A DNA stretch of 64,000 nt from Candidatus Calescibacterium sp. (lineage in GTDB: Bacteria > Calescibacteriota > Calescibacteriia > Calescibacteriales > Calescibacteriaceae), in NCBI GenBank assembly GCA_025060505.1, contig JANXBU010000006.1, positions 60,071 through 124,070 on the forward strand. The letters run 5' to 3'. Made by a program: the position numbers and the translations under genes. The stretch's first letter is position 1. Every line of letters starts with the position of its first letter. Shown here in pieces: positions 35,720 to 44,700 of the stretch. The notes under the pieces are model-generated. The model did not search any database. It had not been told where the DNA came from and was given only the letters and a program-made list of their open reading frames with translations.

Positions 35720-37462
35720 ATGAAAGTCTCTGAGCTTTTTGCTTTTTCTTTCAAAGAAGAACCGAAAGATGCAGAATCAAAAAGCAACAGAATAATGCTT
35801 AAAGGTGGATACATCAAAAAGGTCGCGGCTGGATTATATTCTCTAACGCCACTTGCATATAAACTTCTTTCCAACATATCTGGCATAATAAGAGAAGAAA
35901 TGCAAAAAATAGGTTGTCAGGAGATACTTTTGCCTATGATGACACCCGCAGAACTATGGAAAGAAACAGGAAGATGGGACATCTACGGAAAAGAGCTTAT
36001 CAGGTTCAAAGATAGAAACGAAAGAGAATTCTGTCTTGCTCCAACTCATGAGGAGATAGTTGTAGATTTGGTCAGATACTTTATAAAGTCTTGGAGAGAT
36101 CTCCCTTTCTCACTTTTTCAGATCGGACAGAAGTTCAGAGATGAGCCAAGACCAAGATTCGGAATAATAAGATGTAAGGAATTCGTAATGAAGGACGCAT
36201 ACTCTTTTGATAGATCAGAGGAAGATGCGGAAAAAACTTACTGGAAATTTTATGAAGCCTACCGGAGAATATTCGAAAGGTTAAGACTTGATGTCATTCC
36301 TGTTCAGGCATCTGTTGGAGCAATAGGAGGAAAGTTCTCTCACGAGTTCATATTCATTACAGAATACGGGGAAGATAAAATCATGTTTTGCTCAAAATGT
36401 TCGTTTGTATCGAAAAAAGAAATATCAGATTTCTTCATAGATGTTGAAAATTGCAAGTTGAGTCTTGAGGAAGCAAAAACAAAGGTAGATCTTCCAAGGA
36501 AGATCCCGACTCCAGAAACAACAACAGTTGAGAAGCTTGCAGAATATCTGAAAATACCAACATCAAAAATAATAAAGTCGCTTTTTGTGAAGACAAGAAG
36601 TGGCAAATACATACTATGTCTCGTAAGGGGTGATAGGTTTATATCAGAAGATAAACTATCCAGAGTTCTGGAAGAAGATTTTGAGATTGTCGATGAAAAA
36701 GAAGTGAGAAGTATATTTGGAGCAGGTAAAGGTTTCATAGGTCCTCTGAAATACAAGGGTAGATTGATAGTAGATAGAACTGTTCTTACCGTTGGAGATG
36801 GAGTCGTTGGAGCTGATGAGGATGATTTCCATTTCATAAATGTTGTTCCGATGCGCGATTTTCATTTTGAATCAGTCGAAGATATATCTTTTGCTGAGCA
36901 AGGTGATGTTTGTCCATCTTGCAGAGAAGGAAAGCTTTATGAGAGAACCGGGCTTGAACTTGGACATGTCTTTTACCTTGGATACAAATACTCAAAACCA
37001 ATGGATCTCAAATTCATAGATAAAGATAAAAACAGCAGATATGTTGTTATGGGATGCTATGGTATTGGCGTATCAAGAACAATGGCTGCTATTTTTGAAA
37101 ATTATGGAGATAAATCTGAGATAAAGTTTCCTTTTGAGATCGCTCCTTTCAAGATACATATAATACCTGTGAATATAAAAGATAAAGATATTTCAGATGT
37201 TTCTTTTGATATATATCATAAATTTGAAAACATAGCTCTGATAGACGATAGAGATGAGGTAAGCCCTGGCGAGAAGTTTGCAGATTGTGATCTGTGGGGG
37301 GCACCTATAAAGGTTGTTGTTGGAAAGCTTCTCAAAGAACAAGGTAAAGTGGAAATAATAAATAGGTTTTCTGGTCAAAGATATTATGAATCAGTTCAGG
37401 AGGTTTTTGATAGAATTCATTTCCTTGTAGAGCAACTTTTACCAGCTTTCAAAAGCTCATAG
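35720..37462 (+). CDS. proS: Prolyl-tRNA synthetase (bacterial type)
   Basis: A TTG at 35696 is open, but MKVSELFAFSFKEEPKDAES from ATG 35720 matches the family start (580 residues). Class II motifs: KVAAGLYSLTPLAYKLL, FRDEPRPRFGIIRCKEFVMK (motif 2) and GCYGIGVSRTMAAIFE (motif 3). A YbaK-like editing domain is inserted (about 240-380; KLAEYLKIPTSKIIKSLF), as expected for the ProS1 type, so mischarged Ala-tRNA-Pro can be cleared. The anticodon-binding domain closes the protein. Its last 46 bases overlap the end of the opposite-strand gene at 37417. Confidence 0.95.
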   Translation: MKVSELFAFSFKEEPKDAESKSNRIMLKGGYIKKVAAGLYSLTPLAYKLLSNISGIIREEMQKIGCQEILLPMMTPAELWKETGRWDIYGKELIRFKDRNEREFCLAPTHEEIVVDLVRYFIKSWRDLPFSLFQIGQKFRDEPRPRFGIIRCKEFVMKDAYSFDRSEEDAEKTYWKFYEAYRRIFERLRLDVIPVQASVGAIGGKFSHEFIFITEYGEDKIMFCSKCSFVSKKEISDFFIDVENCKLSLEEAKTKVDLPRKIPTPETTTVEKLAEYLKIPTSKIIKSLFVKTRSGKYILCLVRGDRFISEDKLSRVLEEDFEIVDEKEVRSIFGAGKGFIGPLKYKGRLIVDRTVLTVGDGVVGADEDDFHFINVVPMRDFHFESVEDISFAEQGDVCPSCREGKLYERTGLELGHVFYLGYKYSKPMDLKFIDKDKNSRYVVMGCYGIGVSRTMAAIFENYGDKSEIKFPFEIAPFKIHIIPVNIKDKDISDVSFDIYHKFENIALIDDRDEVSPGEKFADCDLWGAPIKVVVGKLLKEQGKVEIINRFSGQRYYESVQEVFDRIHFLVEQLLPAFKSS

Positions 37463-38214
37463 CATATTGTTTCTACAAGAATCTCCTGTCTGTATTTATC
37501 AAGATCAGTTTTTGGAAATTCATTGAACTTCTTTTTGTCTGGCGACTTTGCTGAAGGAACCTCGTTTGTGTGGGAATAAAGAATGTCTTTTGAGAACTTC
37601 CCCCTCTTTTTTATTCTTGATTCAAGTTCTTCAAGTAGTGAGAACAGTTCATCGTCAGCTATTTCGGATTCAACAGAGGTATCACCTATGAAGAATATGC
37701 TCCTTGGAATAAGATTTTTTACAGATACGGCTGTTTCAGTGTTGAAATTATTTGCTTTTTCTTGTTTCCATATTTCCCCAATACATTTTATGCAATACAA
37801 AAAATATCCTTTGTCTGCTGAGAAAACTATAACCTTCCCACTTTCAACTCTAGCAAAAAATGGTGTCCCAAAAAAGCTTATTATTTCCTTTTCTTTCTCT
37901 ACTTCTTTGAAATCAATGTAAAGTTTTCCGTAGAATATTGTGATATTATCTTTGTATACTCCTAGTTTTGTTTCTTCATCTATAATCATTTCTCTGTAAT
38001 CGGATGGCTTGTAGATACTCTGTTTTGTAAGATTTATTTTTGAAAATCTTCCAACCTTGAATACAAAGTCAAATTGTGGAAGAACTATAGATTTTATGTT
38101 TTTTTCAGATAATCTGAATTCATTTTCTTTGACAAGAAGATAGGAGTTATTTCCATCTATGTATCTTATATTCCAGTTAATCGATATAATCAGAAAACAT
38201 AAAGTACTGAGCAT
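37417..38214 (-). CDS. Uncharacterised exported protein
   Basis: The 265-residue product starts with a short hydrophobic segment (LSTLCFLIISINWNI) that may be a signal peptide or anchor. A beta-rich region (LLVKENEFRLSEKNIKSIV, ITIFYGKLYIDF, FFARVESGKVIVFSADKGYF) has a distant look of a FecR-like sandwich, then a charged helical end. I do not recognise a family. Its stop lies 46 bases inside the end of proS on the other strand. It starts 51 bases downstream of the cNMP-FliG gene on the same strand and may be co-transcribed with it. Confidence 0.5.
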   Translation of the reverse strand: MLSTLCFLIISINWNIRYIDGNNSYLLVKENEFRLSEKNIKSIVLPQFDFVFKVGRFSKINLTKQSIYKPSDYREMIIDEETKLGVYKDNITIFYGKLYIDFKEVEKEKEIISFFGTPFFARVESGKVIVFSADKGYFLYCIKCIGEIWKQEKANNFNTETAVSVKNLIPRSIFFIGDTSVESEIADDELFSLLEELESRIKKRGKFSKDILYSHTNEVPSAKSPDKKKFNEFPKTDLDKYRQEILVETICYELLKAGKSCSTRK

Positions 38215-38265
38215 ACTCTTATCAATATTCTGGATAATAAATTTAAATTTTGCTTTTGCTGATTC

Positions 38266-38949
38266 TTATCTAGATTCTTCTTTGAAGGCAGATATTATAT
38301 CCGATATTTTATCTTTGAGAACTTCCATTTCAGCTGATGATAGTGCATTTTTTGTATAATAACTGATGAGATCTTCCAGAGCTTCCATTTTTCTTGAGGA
38401 GATGAACTTTGATATTTTGTCCTTTGAGTTCTTGTCTATGTTTGCCAGTATGACCGCGAGTTCTTTTTCAGAAAAGGCGGTTAAAAATTTACTAATTTTT
38501 TCCGGAGGGAGTTCTGATATTTGTGAAAACACGTTTCCGTTTGCTTGATGTGTTTCAGTTTTGTTTTCCGTTTTTTTCGGTTCCTCTTTGGTCTTTTCAT
38601 CTACTCCTGATAGTCTTTCGGTGGATTTGGCAACTCTTTCTGCGAGATTTACTATTATTGCTTTGGCGGTTTTCGGATATTTCGTAACTATTTCATCTAT
38701 TCCTCCGTTGTATGCAACAACTTCGCTTTTTTCAAGGGCAACACAGGTAGCTGTTCTTTTTGTCCCAAGTATAGCGCTTATTTCGCCTATCGGAGAATTA
38801 GGCTTATCGATAGTTCCTACTAGATTTTCTCCCTTGTAAACTCCTATTTTCCCAGATATAAGAAAGTATATTGATTTTCCGGTTTCTCCTTCCTTTATGA
38901 TATTTTCTCCTTTTTCGTATATTATTGTCCCTCTTGGAGTTTTTTGCAT
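38266..38949 (-). CDS. Cyclic-nucleotide-binding domain fused to FliG-like domain
   Basis: A 227-residue protein. Residues 1 to about 100 form a CRP-type cNMP-binding barrel (GTIIYEKGENIIKEGETGKS, YFLISGKIGVYKG, IGEISAILGTKRTATCVA). A charged linker (about 105-135) follows. The last 90 residues, KFLTAFSEKELAVILANIDK and onward with SSRKMEALEDL and EMEVLKDKISDIISAF, align by eye with the FliG C-terminal/middle fold. The matching FliG pattern is LREVDTxDLALALKG..., SKRAAxxLxxDLE, VEEAQQKIxxIIRRL. There is no helix-turn-helix, so it is not a CRP transcription factor. It might couple a nucleotide second messenger or membrane state to the flagellar rotor; that is inference. TATATT lies six bases before the ATG. 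Confidence 0.65.
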   Translation of the reverse strand: MQKTPRGTIIYEKGENIIKEGETGKSIYFLISGKIGVYKGENLVGTIDKPNSPIGEISAILGTKRTATCVALEKSEVVAYNGGIDEIVTKYPKTAKAIIVNLAERVAKSTERLSGVDEKTKEEPKKTENKTETHQANGNVFSQISELPPEKISKFLTAFSEKELAVILANIDKNSKDKISKFISSRKMEALEDLISYYTKNALSSAEMEVLKDKISDIISAFKEESR

Positions 38950-38955
38950 ATTTTT

Positions 38956-38961
38956 AATATA
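38956..38961 (-). promoter_or_regulatory. -10 element TATATT six bases before the cNMP-FliG start
   Basis: On the minus strand TATATT is followed by six A/T bases and then ATG at 38949. Transcription would start at the start codon. No Shine-Dalgarno sequence is present. Confidence 0.4.
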
Positions 38962-39010
38962 CGCATTTTCAAAAAATTTTTTAAGATTTTGTGCATTTTT
39001 TCGTTATAAT

Positions 39011-39054
39011 CATATGATGCTTTCTTATCAAACATATGATGCTTTCTTATCAAA
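39011..39054. repeat. Perfect 22-bp tandem duplication
   Basis: The 22-base unit beginning CATATGATGCTTTCTTATCA occurs twice head to tail (39011-39032, 39033-39054) with no mismatch, between the divergent cNMP-FliG and glycosyltransferase genes. Confidence 0.9.
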
Positions 39055-39180
39055 AATTTTGAGGTATCATGTTTTTTTCCAATTTGATGTTTACAGCAGA
39101 GTGTTTGTAACTTTCTTTGTCTGTATTATTGCAAAATTATATCTAAATTTTTAATTTGATTAAATTCTGTATCCTGTTTT

Positions 39181-40551
39181 ATGAGAATTGTTCAGGTTCT
39201 ACCAGAAGATATAAATGGAGGAGCTTTCAGGGTTCCTGTTTATCTACATCGGGAATATGAAAAGTTAGGATTCAGGAGCTTTCTTGTTGTTGGGGAAAAG
39301 CATTCAAATTGGGATTTTGTTATTGAGCTACCAAACAGAGATTTCAGGAGTTCTTGGGCAAAGTTTCTCTTAAAAGTTGAAAATATCTTCTCATCATATT
39401 TAAACTTTCGTGGTAGTTGGAGAATAAAAGAATTTATTAGGTTTATAGGACAACCTTCAAGACAGCTCAAAATATGGCTCGGATATGAAGATTTTGACTT
39501 CCCAGGCACAAGTTTTTTAATTGATTTCTTGAAAAAGGAAAGAATAGATATTCTAAATCTCCATGTTCTTCACGGTTTTTGGCTCAAAGATAGAGGTTTT
39601 TTCGATCTCAGATTGTTGCCACAGATTTCAAAGATTACCCCAACAGTTTTCACATTACACGATATGTGGTTGATAACAGGACACTGTTCCCACTCATTTG
39701 ATTGTGAAAGATGGAAAACAGGTTGTGGAAGCTGTCCAGATATAACGATTCCCCCTGCCATAAGAAGAGATCTCTCCCACAAGAACTGGCTTATAAAAAA
39801 GAGTATATATCAGAAATCTTCTTTCTGGTGTATAGCTCCATCGGAATGGATGGCTCGGATGGCTCAAAAATCAATATTGAGCTATGGTCTCCGAGGAGTT
39901 GAAGTAATATACAATTTTGTTGACCTTGAAACTTTTCGTCCTCTGAAAAGTTCGGAAAAATTAAGATTGAAAAAGGAGTTTGGTATACCACATAATAGTT
40001 TTGTACTGGTTTCTGCCGGGAAATCTCTGAGAACAAACAGATGGAAAGGTTTTGATGTTTTGGTTGAAGCTCTCAAAACTATCTCCGACGAATATATTTT
40101 TGTTCTGGCTTTGGGTGGAACTGGTTATGGAGAAAAACAATATGTTGAGCAAATCGGTAATGTAAAGATAATTTATATACCTTTCGAAAAAGATCACAGA
40201 AAGGTTGCAATATATTATGCTATTTCAGATGCCTTTGTACTCACTTCAAGAGCTGAAAATTTCCCTCTATCTGTTATTGAAGCCTCAGCTTGCGGGGCAG
40301 TCCCAATTGCTTCAGATGTGGGGGGTGTTCGAGAAATGATACGAGATGGAGAAAACGGATTTGTTGTTGATTCTGGAAACTATGTTAAGTTTGCGGAAAG
40401 AATTAAGATACTAATTGAAAAAAATAAACTACTCAGATCAATGAGAATTAAGGCTATAGAAAATTCAAAGAGATTCAGTATTGAAAATCAACTGAAAAAA
40501 TATATAAACTTTTTTCAAAGAGTGGTAGATGATTTTTATAAATACAGATAA
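39181..40551 (+). CDS. GT4-family (GT-B fold) glycosyltransferase
   Basis: The 456-residue protein has an N-terminal acceptor domain starting MRIVQVLPEDINGGAFRVPV. A cysteine-rich loop, CSHSFDCERWKTGCGSCPD (about 170-190), is a hallmark of one family of O-antigen/colanic-acid type transferases. The C-terminal donor domain has VSAGKSLRTNRWKGFDVLVE and the nucleotide-sugar motif SRAENFPLSVIEASACGAVP with E..E spacing, then SDVGGVREMIRDGENG. It probably adds a sugar to a surface polysaccharide. The deacetylase gene follows on the same strand. TATCCT lies five bases before the ATG, again without a Shine-Dalgarno. Confidence 0.88.
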   Translation: MRIVQVLPEDINGGAFRVPVYLHREYEKLGFRSFLVVGEKHSNWDFVIELPNRDFRSSWAKFLLKVENIFSSYLNFRGSWRIKEFIRFIGQPSRQLKIWLGYEDFDFPGTSFLIDFLKKERIDILNLHVLHGFWLKDRGFFDLRLLPQISKITPTVFTLHDMWLITGHCSHSFDCERWKTGCGSCPDITIPPAIRRDLSHKNWLIKKSIYQKSSFWCIAPSEWMARMAQKSILSYGLRGVEVIYNFVDLETFRPLKSSEKLRLKKEFGIPHNSFVLVSAGKSLRTNRWKGFDVLVEALKTISDEYIFVLALGGTGYGEKQYVEQIGNVKIIYIPFEKDHRKVAIYYAISDAFVLTSRAENFPLSVIEASACGAVPIASDVGGVREMIRDGENGFVVDSGNYVKFAERIKILIEKNKLLRSMRIKAIENSKRFSIENQLKKYINFFQRVVDDFYKYR

Positions 40552-40632
40552 GTTCTTGGAGTTGGTATTGAAACTTGATGTGGAATTTTGTCCATTTGTT
40601 TTTTCTTTGATTCTTTATCCATTTGCAGAAAA

Positions 40633-41673
40633 ATGAAAATAAGGAATATTTTTCTTCGTTTTGGTAGAAAAATTTTGAGTTTTTTACCATCTGGTATAGT
40701 TCTGATGTATCATAGAGTTTGTGATGATGATTTTGATCCATATGGGATATGTGTCTCTCAAAAAAATTTTCTTGAACACCTAAAAATTTTGAAGGAAAAT
40801 TTTGATATAATACCTGTTAGGCTTGTTCCTGAATATGTTAAGAGAAAATTCGTAGGTAAGAAAAAGTTCATCGCAATAACATTTGATGATGGATACAGTG
40901 ATAACATAAAAGCTTTTGAGATCTTAGATTATATGAAAATACATGCTACCTTGTTTGTTATAACCGGACATCTTTTAGACAAGAACAGCAAAGATACAAT
41001 AAAAAGGATTCTGTGGTGGGAGAGATTAAAGGGTCTTTTCTCAAAAGATTTCAAGAAGCTAATATTAAAGATAAGAGATAAAGAGATATCTTTTATTGTA
41101 GAAAATCATCTCTCAAATCTCAAGGTTCAAGTAAAGAAAAGATCTTTTGAAGCGGGTAAGCATATAATAAGGAAAAATGAACTTTTTTCATATCTGTATA
41201 CTGAATTGAAATATACAAGAGAAGATCAGAGAGAAAGAATTTTATGTTCTATTGAAGATCAAATAGGCGCAGTATCGTTGGATCAGGATATTTTGCTTTC
41301 TGAAAGAGATATAGAGTCTGTGGGCAAATCTGGTTTTTCAGTTGGTGCTCATACTGAGACCCATCAACCTCTTTCTGTTTTATCCGAAGATGAGCAGAGG
41401 AAGGAAATAACCCTTAGCAAGCATAAATTAGAGAATATTTTGAAAAAAGATGTGTTAGAGTTTTCTTATCCGTTTGGACTACAAAGTGATTTTTCGGATT
41501 TGTCAATTAAGATAGTGAAAGAGGCTGGTTTAGAGATTGCTTGTACTGGAGTGAAAAGAGGAGTTCTTCCTTTTATGGTAGATCGGTATGCTATTCCAAG
41601 GTTCAATGTGATGAACTGGAATTCACAAGAGTTTGAGCATAAAATAAGGGAATTCTTTAATCTTGTTATTTAA
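40633..41673 (+). CDS. NodB-type polysaccharide deacetylase
   Basis: The frame opens at 40588; MKIRNIFLRFGRKILSFLPS from ATG 40633 gives the family-like start (346 residues). GIVLMYHRVCDDD opens the domain. ITFDDGYSDN carries the catalytic Asp and metal Asp, VGAHTETHQPLS the metal His pair, and LEFSYPFG the RYPYG equivalent. A helical insertion (about 125-220) interrupts the barrel, as in membrane-associated deacetylases of exopolysaccharide loci. It would remove N- or O-acetyl groups from a surface glycan. It lies in a tandem pair with the upstream glycosyltransferase. Confidence 0.85.
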   Translation: MKIRNIFLRFGRKILSFLPSGIVLMYHRVCDDDFDPYGICVSQKNFLEHLKILKENFDIIPVRLVPEYVKRKFVGKKKFIAITFDDGYSDNIKAFEILDYMKIHATLFVITGHLLDKNSKDTIKRILWWERLKGLFSKDFKKLILKIRDKEISFIVENHLSNLKVQVKKRSFEAGKHIIRKNELFSYLYTELKYTREDQRERILCSIEDQIGAVSLDQDILLSERDIESVGKSGFSVGAHTETHQPLSVLSEDEQRKEITLSKHKLENILKKDVLEFSYPFGLQSDFSDLSIKIVKEAGLEIACTGVKRGVLPFMVDRYAIPRFNVMNWNSQEFEHKIREFFNLVI

Positions 41674-41911
41674 TTCTTATTTTTTAGGTTCATATTTATG
41701 CATTTTTTATTCTTGATCTGTCTGAATGAATTGTTGATTATTTTCTGCAATGTATCTGAATACCCTATCAAAATTCACGGAATAGAGCTACCGAATGTTT
41801 CAAAAAAGCGTTTGTAGTGGATTGATCACGCGTCGGTAATCTAAATGTTCAGATTTAAAATACAACTTTACTCAATATGTTCTTGTATTTGCAATAGAAT
41901 ACTTTTCTATT

Positions 41912-43030
41912 TCAGAAAAGCATCATTATTTGTTCTGAGAGTTTTTGCAATCTGTTTTCATATCTGTGTTCTTCAAGTGTTCTTTTTTGTCCAGCTTTTG
42001 CTATTTTTTCTCTTTCTTCATCGTTCTCCAGATATTTCTTTATAAGTTCAATACACTCTTCAAATGTTGAGTATGCTATAACTTCTATGCCTATTTTGAA
42101 AAGGTCTTTGAGGCCGGGTAATTTATCTGTTACCAGAAGGGAGCCCACAGCTGTTGCTTCATAAAGTCTCATGTTGTGAGCCCATGGTAGTATATCACCG
42201 TGATGATTTATTACTATTTTTGATAAAGCAAGTGTTTTTATGTTGTCAGTACCAAAAACTTTACCTCTATATACCTTCTCTAATTTTGGAGTAAGAGCAT
42301 AGTCGGACTGTGTGAATAGGTGAAATCTATCTCCGAATTCTTCCGATATTTTTTCAAGTAAAATTTTTCTGCTCATGTGAGCTCTGTGAAGGCTTCCGGA
42401 GAATACTATATCGTATTTTTTCTCTTCGCCAGTTTCTCTAAGTATGTTTTCAATTTCTTTTCTGTCTATGCCAAGTGGTATCAGTTCAGATTTTACTCCA
42501 TATTGCTTTGCTTTAATAACGATTGGCATAAATGGTGAAAAGAAAAAATCATAAACAGAAAGATCCATTGAAATCGGAGTTGCTCCATGGTATCCTACAA
42601 GCTTGAAATTGAATTCCTTCTTAAGAGTTCTGAAGAAATCTGGATTTGTAACAGATGCATCCAAATTTATTATCACATCTGGCTTGTAAAAAATTATCTG
42701 TTTGTAAAGGATTCTGTAGAAGTCATAACTTGAATAAAAGCCAATGTTGGAAACAGGTTTTATTTTGTAAATTTTTTTCTCTATGCTTTTTGAGTTTTCG
42801 GGAAGATATTTCTTCTCCCACATTTTTTGATGGAACTCAGAATTGTATATAATCTGAACAAAATCAAAATATTTTTTCAGATGAAGGAAATACTTTTCTG
42901 TTGGCGAAGAGATTTTCAGAAAAACCTGCTCCAATACCTCTGTATCAAAGTCTTTTACTTCCGATTCCAGAATTTTTATTTGATCTGGATGGATTCCTCT
43001 TAGCAGCAAAACTTTTAGTTTTTCTCCCAT
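41912..43030 (-). CDS. CgeB-like glycosyltransferase
   Basis: A 372-residue protein. It starts KLKVLLLRGIHPDQIKILES and has YKPDVIINLDASVTNPDFF in the N-terminal Rossmann half. The C-terminal half shows DIVFSGSLHRAHMSRKILLE, IVINHHGDILPWAHNMRLYEATAVGS, LLVTDKLPGLKDLF and YSTFEECIELIKKYL. The MR(L/T)YEATAxGxxL(V)TD pattern marks the CgeB/spore-maturation-type GT-B transferases common in surface-glycan clusters. It overlaps the end of the sulfotransferase gene by 16 bases, and both read leftward, so they form an operon. Confidence 0.82.
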   Translation of the reverse strand: MGEKLKVLLLRGIHPDQIKILESEVKDFDTEVLEQVFLKISSPTEKYFLHLKKYFDFVQIIYNSEFHQKMWEKKYLPENSKSIEKKIYKIKPVSNIGFYSSYDFYRILYKQIIFYKPDVIINLDASVTNPDFFRTLKKEFNFKLVGYHGATPISMDLSVYDFFFSPFMPIVIKAKQYGVKSELIPLGIDRKEIENILRETGEEKKYDIVFSGSLHRAHMSRKILLEKISEEFGDRFHLFTQSDYALTPKLEKVYRGKVFGTDNIKTLALSKIVINHHGDILPWAHNMRLYEATAVGSLLVTDKLPGLKDLFKIGIEVIAYSTFEECIELIKKYLENDEEREKIAKAGQKRTLEEHRYENRLQKLSEQIMMLF

Positions 43031-43797
43031 ATACTTAGCGAAGGGTGATCATATCTGAGTCTCTCGATCTCGTCTTTGTAAGCATATCTTATAAAGTCAA
43101 TGGTTGCTTTTGTACTTATATCAGTTTCTAATTTGTTTATTTTGAATTTATTTTGTATCCAAATGTTGATATTTTTGATCTGCAGAACCATTTTCGTTAT
43201 GAGAATCCTGTATAACTCATTTTCTATCTTCTCTTCTGCTATCTGTTGTATTCGCGTGATAAGAAATTGGAATTTGGGAAATGCTGGTAAAATGGATTTG
43301 TTTTCGTGTATCATTTTGACACCTGAGAGTCCTATAAAGTCGAGAAATTTTTCCTCTCCATTTTTTATATACTCAAATGGAAAAATTCTTACTTTTTGCT
43401 CAAAGTATTTCGCCCCCATCACCGATTTTGTTTTGTTCAACCATTCGGAGTAGATACCTCCTCTGAAATATAAATATCTCCAGCTTATTTGTTTTTCTTT
43501 TAGGTTGTAAAACCTTTTCTGTTCATAAGCTATTGCTCTTTCGAAGTCAAGCCATTCGATACCATCCTGTAGATTTTTCTTCCACATGGAAAATGCTCGC
43601 TCATCTGGTTTCCTTAGTATCACTGCTATTCTCTTTGAATTTCTTATGTAATCTGAATATTTTTCTGGTTCAAATATAAGGTATGGAACTATTTTTATCT
43701 CTTCTTTCTTTTTTTCTTTTCTTTTTTCTCTGTTGTTTTTTATCATTTTGTATAATGATTCAAACCCGCAACGTAAGCTACCACATATAACTATCAT
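43015..43797 (-). CDS. Sulfotransferase-family protein with atypical PAPS loop
   Basis: A 260-residue protein. IVICGSLRCGFESLYKMI occupies the place of the 5'-phosphosulfate-binding loop (usual form PxxGTTxLxxxL); here FE replaces the TT that contacts the phosphate. IAVILRKPDERAFSMWKKNL matches the 3'-phosphate motif (RxPxxRAxSxY), and EKFLDFIGL is the usual helix before the C-terminal region. Family members transfer sulfate from PAPS to carbohydrates or lipids, so a sulfated surface glycan is plausible. The altered loop leaves activity in doubt. It is the first gene of an operon with the CgeB-like transferase. Confidence 0.72.
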   Translation of the reverse strand: MIVICGSLRCGFESLYKMIKNNREKRKEKKKEEIKIVPYLIFEPEKYSDYIRNSKRIAVILRKPDERAFSMWKKNLQDGIEWLDFERAIAYEQKRFYNLKEKQISWRYLYFRGGIYSEWLNKTKSVMGAKYFEQKVRIFPFEYIKNGEEKFLDFIGLSGVKMIHENKSILPAFPKFQFLITRIQQIAEEKIENELYRILITKMVLQIKNINIWIQNKFKINKLETDISTKATIDFIRYAYKDEIERLRYDHPSLSIWEKN

Positions 43798-43803
43798 CTC
43801 TGA

Positions 43804-43826
43804 AAAAATTATTCTGAATAATTTTT
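43804..43826. promoter_or_regulatory. 23-bp perfect palindrome before the sulfotransferase operon
   Basis: Two 11-base arms (AAAAATTATTC and its complement) meet around one T at 43815. The palindrome ends six bases before the sulfotransferase ATG. It is a good operator candidate. An RNA hairpin with a one-base loop could not form, so a terminator role is less likely. Confidence 0.4.
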
Positions 43827-43943
43827 ATTTCATTGAAGTGAAATACTTTATTTAATTTTATGGGTGTAGATTAAAGAAAGTTCTAAATGTTGTCATTTTT
43901 AAAAATATCAGATTTTTTGTTTTTTACAGGTTTCGGATTGTTT

Positions 43944-44540
43944 TCACTGATTTCTTCCAGCTTTTATTCTTTTTAAGTTTATCTCAACATACTCTTCGAT
44001 TTTTTTGGGAGCATCTTCATTATATATCTGTTTATAGTAATTTGTTTTTATTAGATCTAGGCTCACTTCCCTTAAAACGTTATAAAAATTTTCATCAAAT
44101 TTTATAGAGATTCTACAGAAAAGAACACTGTTTTCTCTATCTACATATATTCCTTCCTGCTCCAGCTGGTCTGATAGTTTTTGTATAATTTCGGTAGATA
44201 TTTCCTTCATCATTTCCCGAAATATTTTAACTTTCTCTCTATATGGTTCTATTTCTTTTGAGTAGTTGAAAAATTCTTTGAAATCCTCTTCTATTTTTCC
44301 TCTGATTATATTCTGCAACTTTATTTTTGCTTGCGAGAAGCATTTCAGCTGAGCCAAGCTTTCGGAGGGTCTCAGTCCAACTGATTCGGATACATATCCT
44401 TTTTCTGTTTTACCCTGTTCTATTATATACTCTTGAACTGTCCATAGGGGGACTCTTTTTTCACACGATAATATCAAAGAAGAGATGAAGAAGATATATA
44501 AAAATATGCGCATCTTATCTTTTTTTCTTTCATAACCCAC
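43944..44540 (-). CDS. Putative lipoprotein, possibly LPP20-like
   Basis: A 198-residue product (189 if the ATG at 44513 is used). MRIFLYIFFISSLILSC is a lipoprotein signal with lipobox LILSC. The mature part contains SLAQLKCFSQAKIKLQNIIR, which recalls the SxAxxxAxxxAxxxL helix of LPP20 and FlgP family lipoproteins. A helical EEDFKEF region and a C-terminal strand (ENSVLFCRISIKF) follow. FlgP-type members support the flagellar outer-membrane disk in some bacteria, but the match is by eye only. Upstream is TAATTT ten bases before the longer start. Confidence 0.55.
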   Translation of the reverse strand: MGYERKKDKMRIFLYIFFISSLILSCEKRVPLWTVQEYIIEQGKTEKGYVSESVGLRPSESLAQLKCFSQAKIKLQNIIRGKIEEDFKEFFNYSKEIEPYREKVKIFREMMKEISTEIIQKLSDQLEQEGIYVDRENSVLFCRISIKFDENFYNVLREVSLDLIKTNYYKQIYNEDAPKKIEEYVEINLKRIKAGRNQ

Positions 44541-44664
44541 AAATTAGATTTTGCTGTATATTTTTATTTTCGGAAACAAATCCCGTATTCTTCTACTGTG
44601 ATATTTTGTGTTCTCTGGATTTGTTCATCATCAATATTTTGCTCAGAGGGTTTCCTGAAACTCA

Positions 44665-44694
44665 TTGACAAAATTTAAGTAAATTAAATATATT
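44665..44694 (+). promoter_or_regulatory. Consensus promoter giving a leaderless mRNA
   Basis: TTGACA (44665-44670), an 18-base spacer, TATATT (44689-44694), then six bases and ATG 44701. The expected +1 is the A of the ATG. This is the clearest leaderless arrangement in the window. Confidence 0.65.
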
Positions 44695-44700
44695 TTACAA

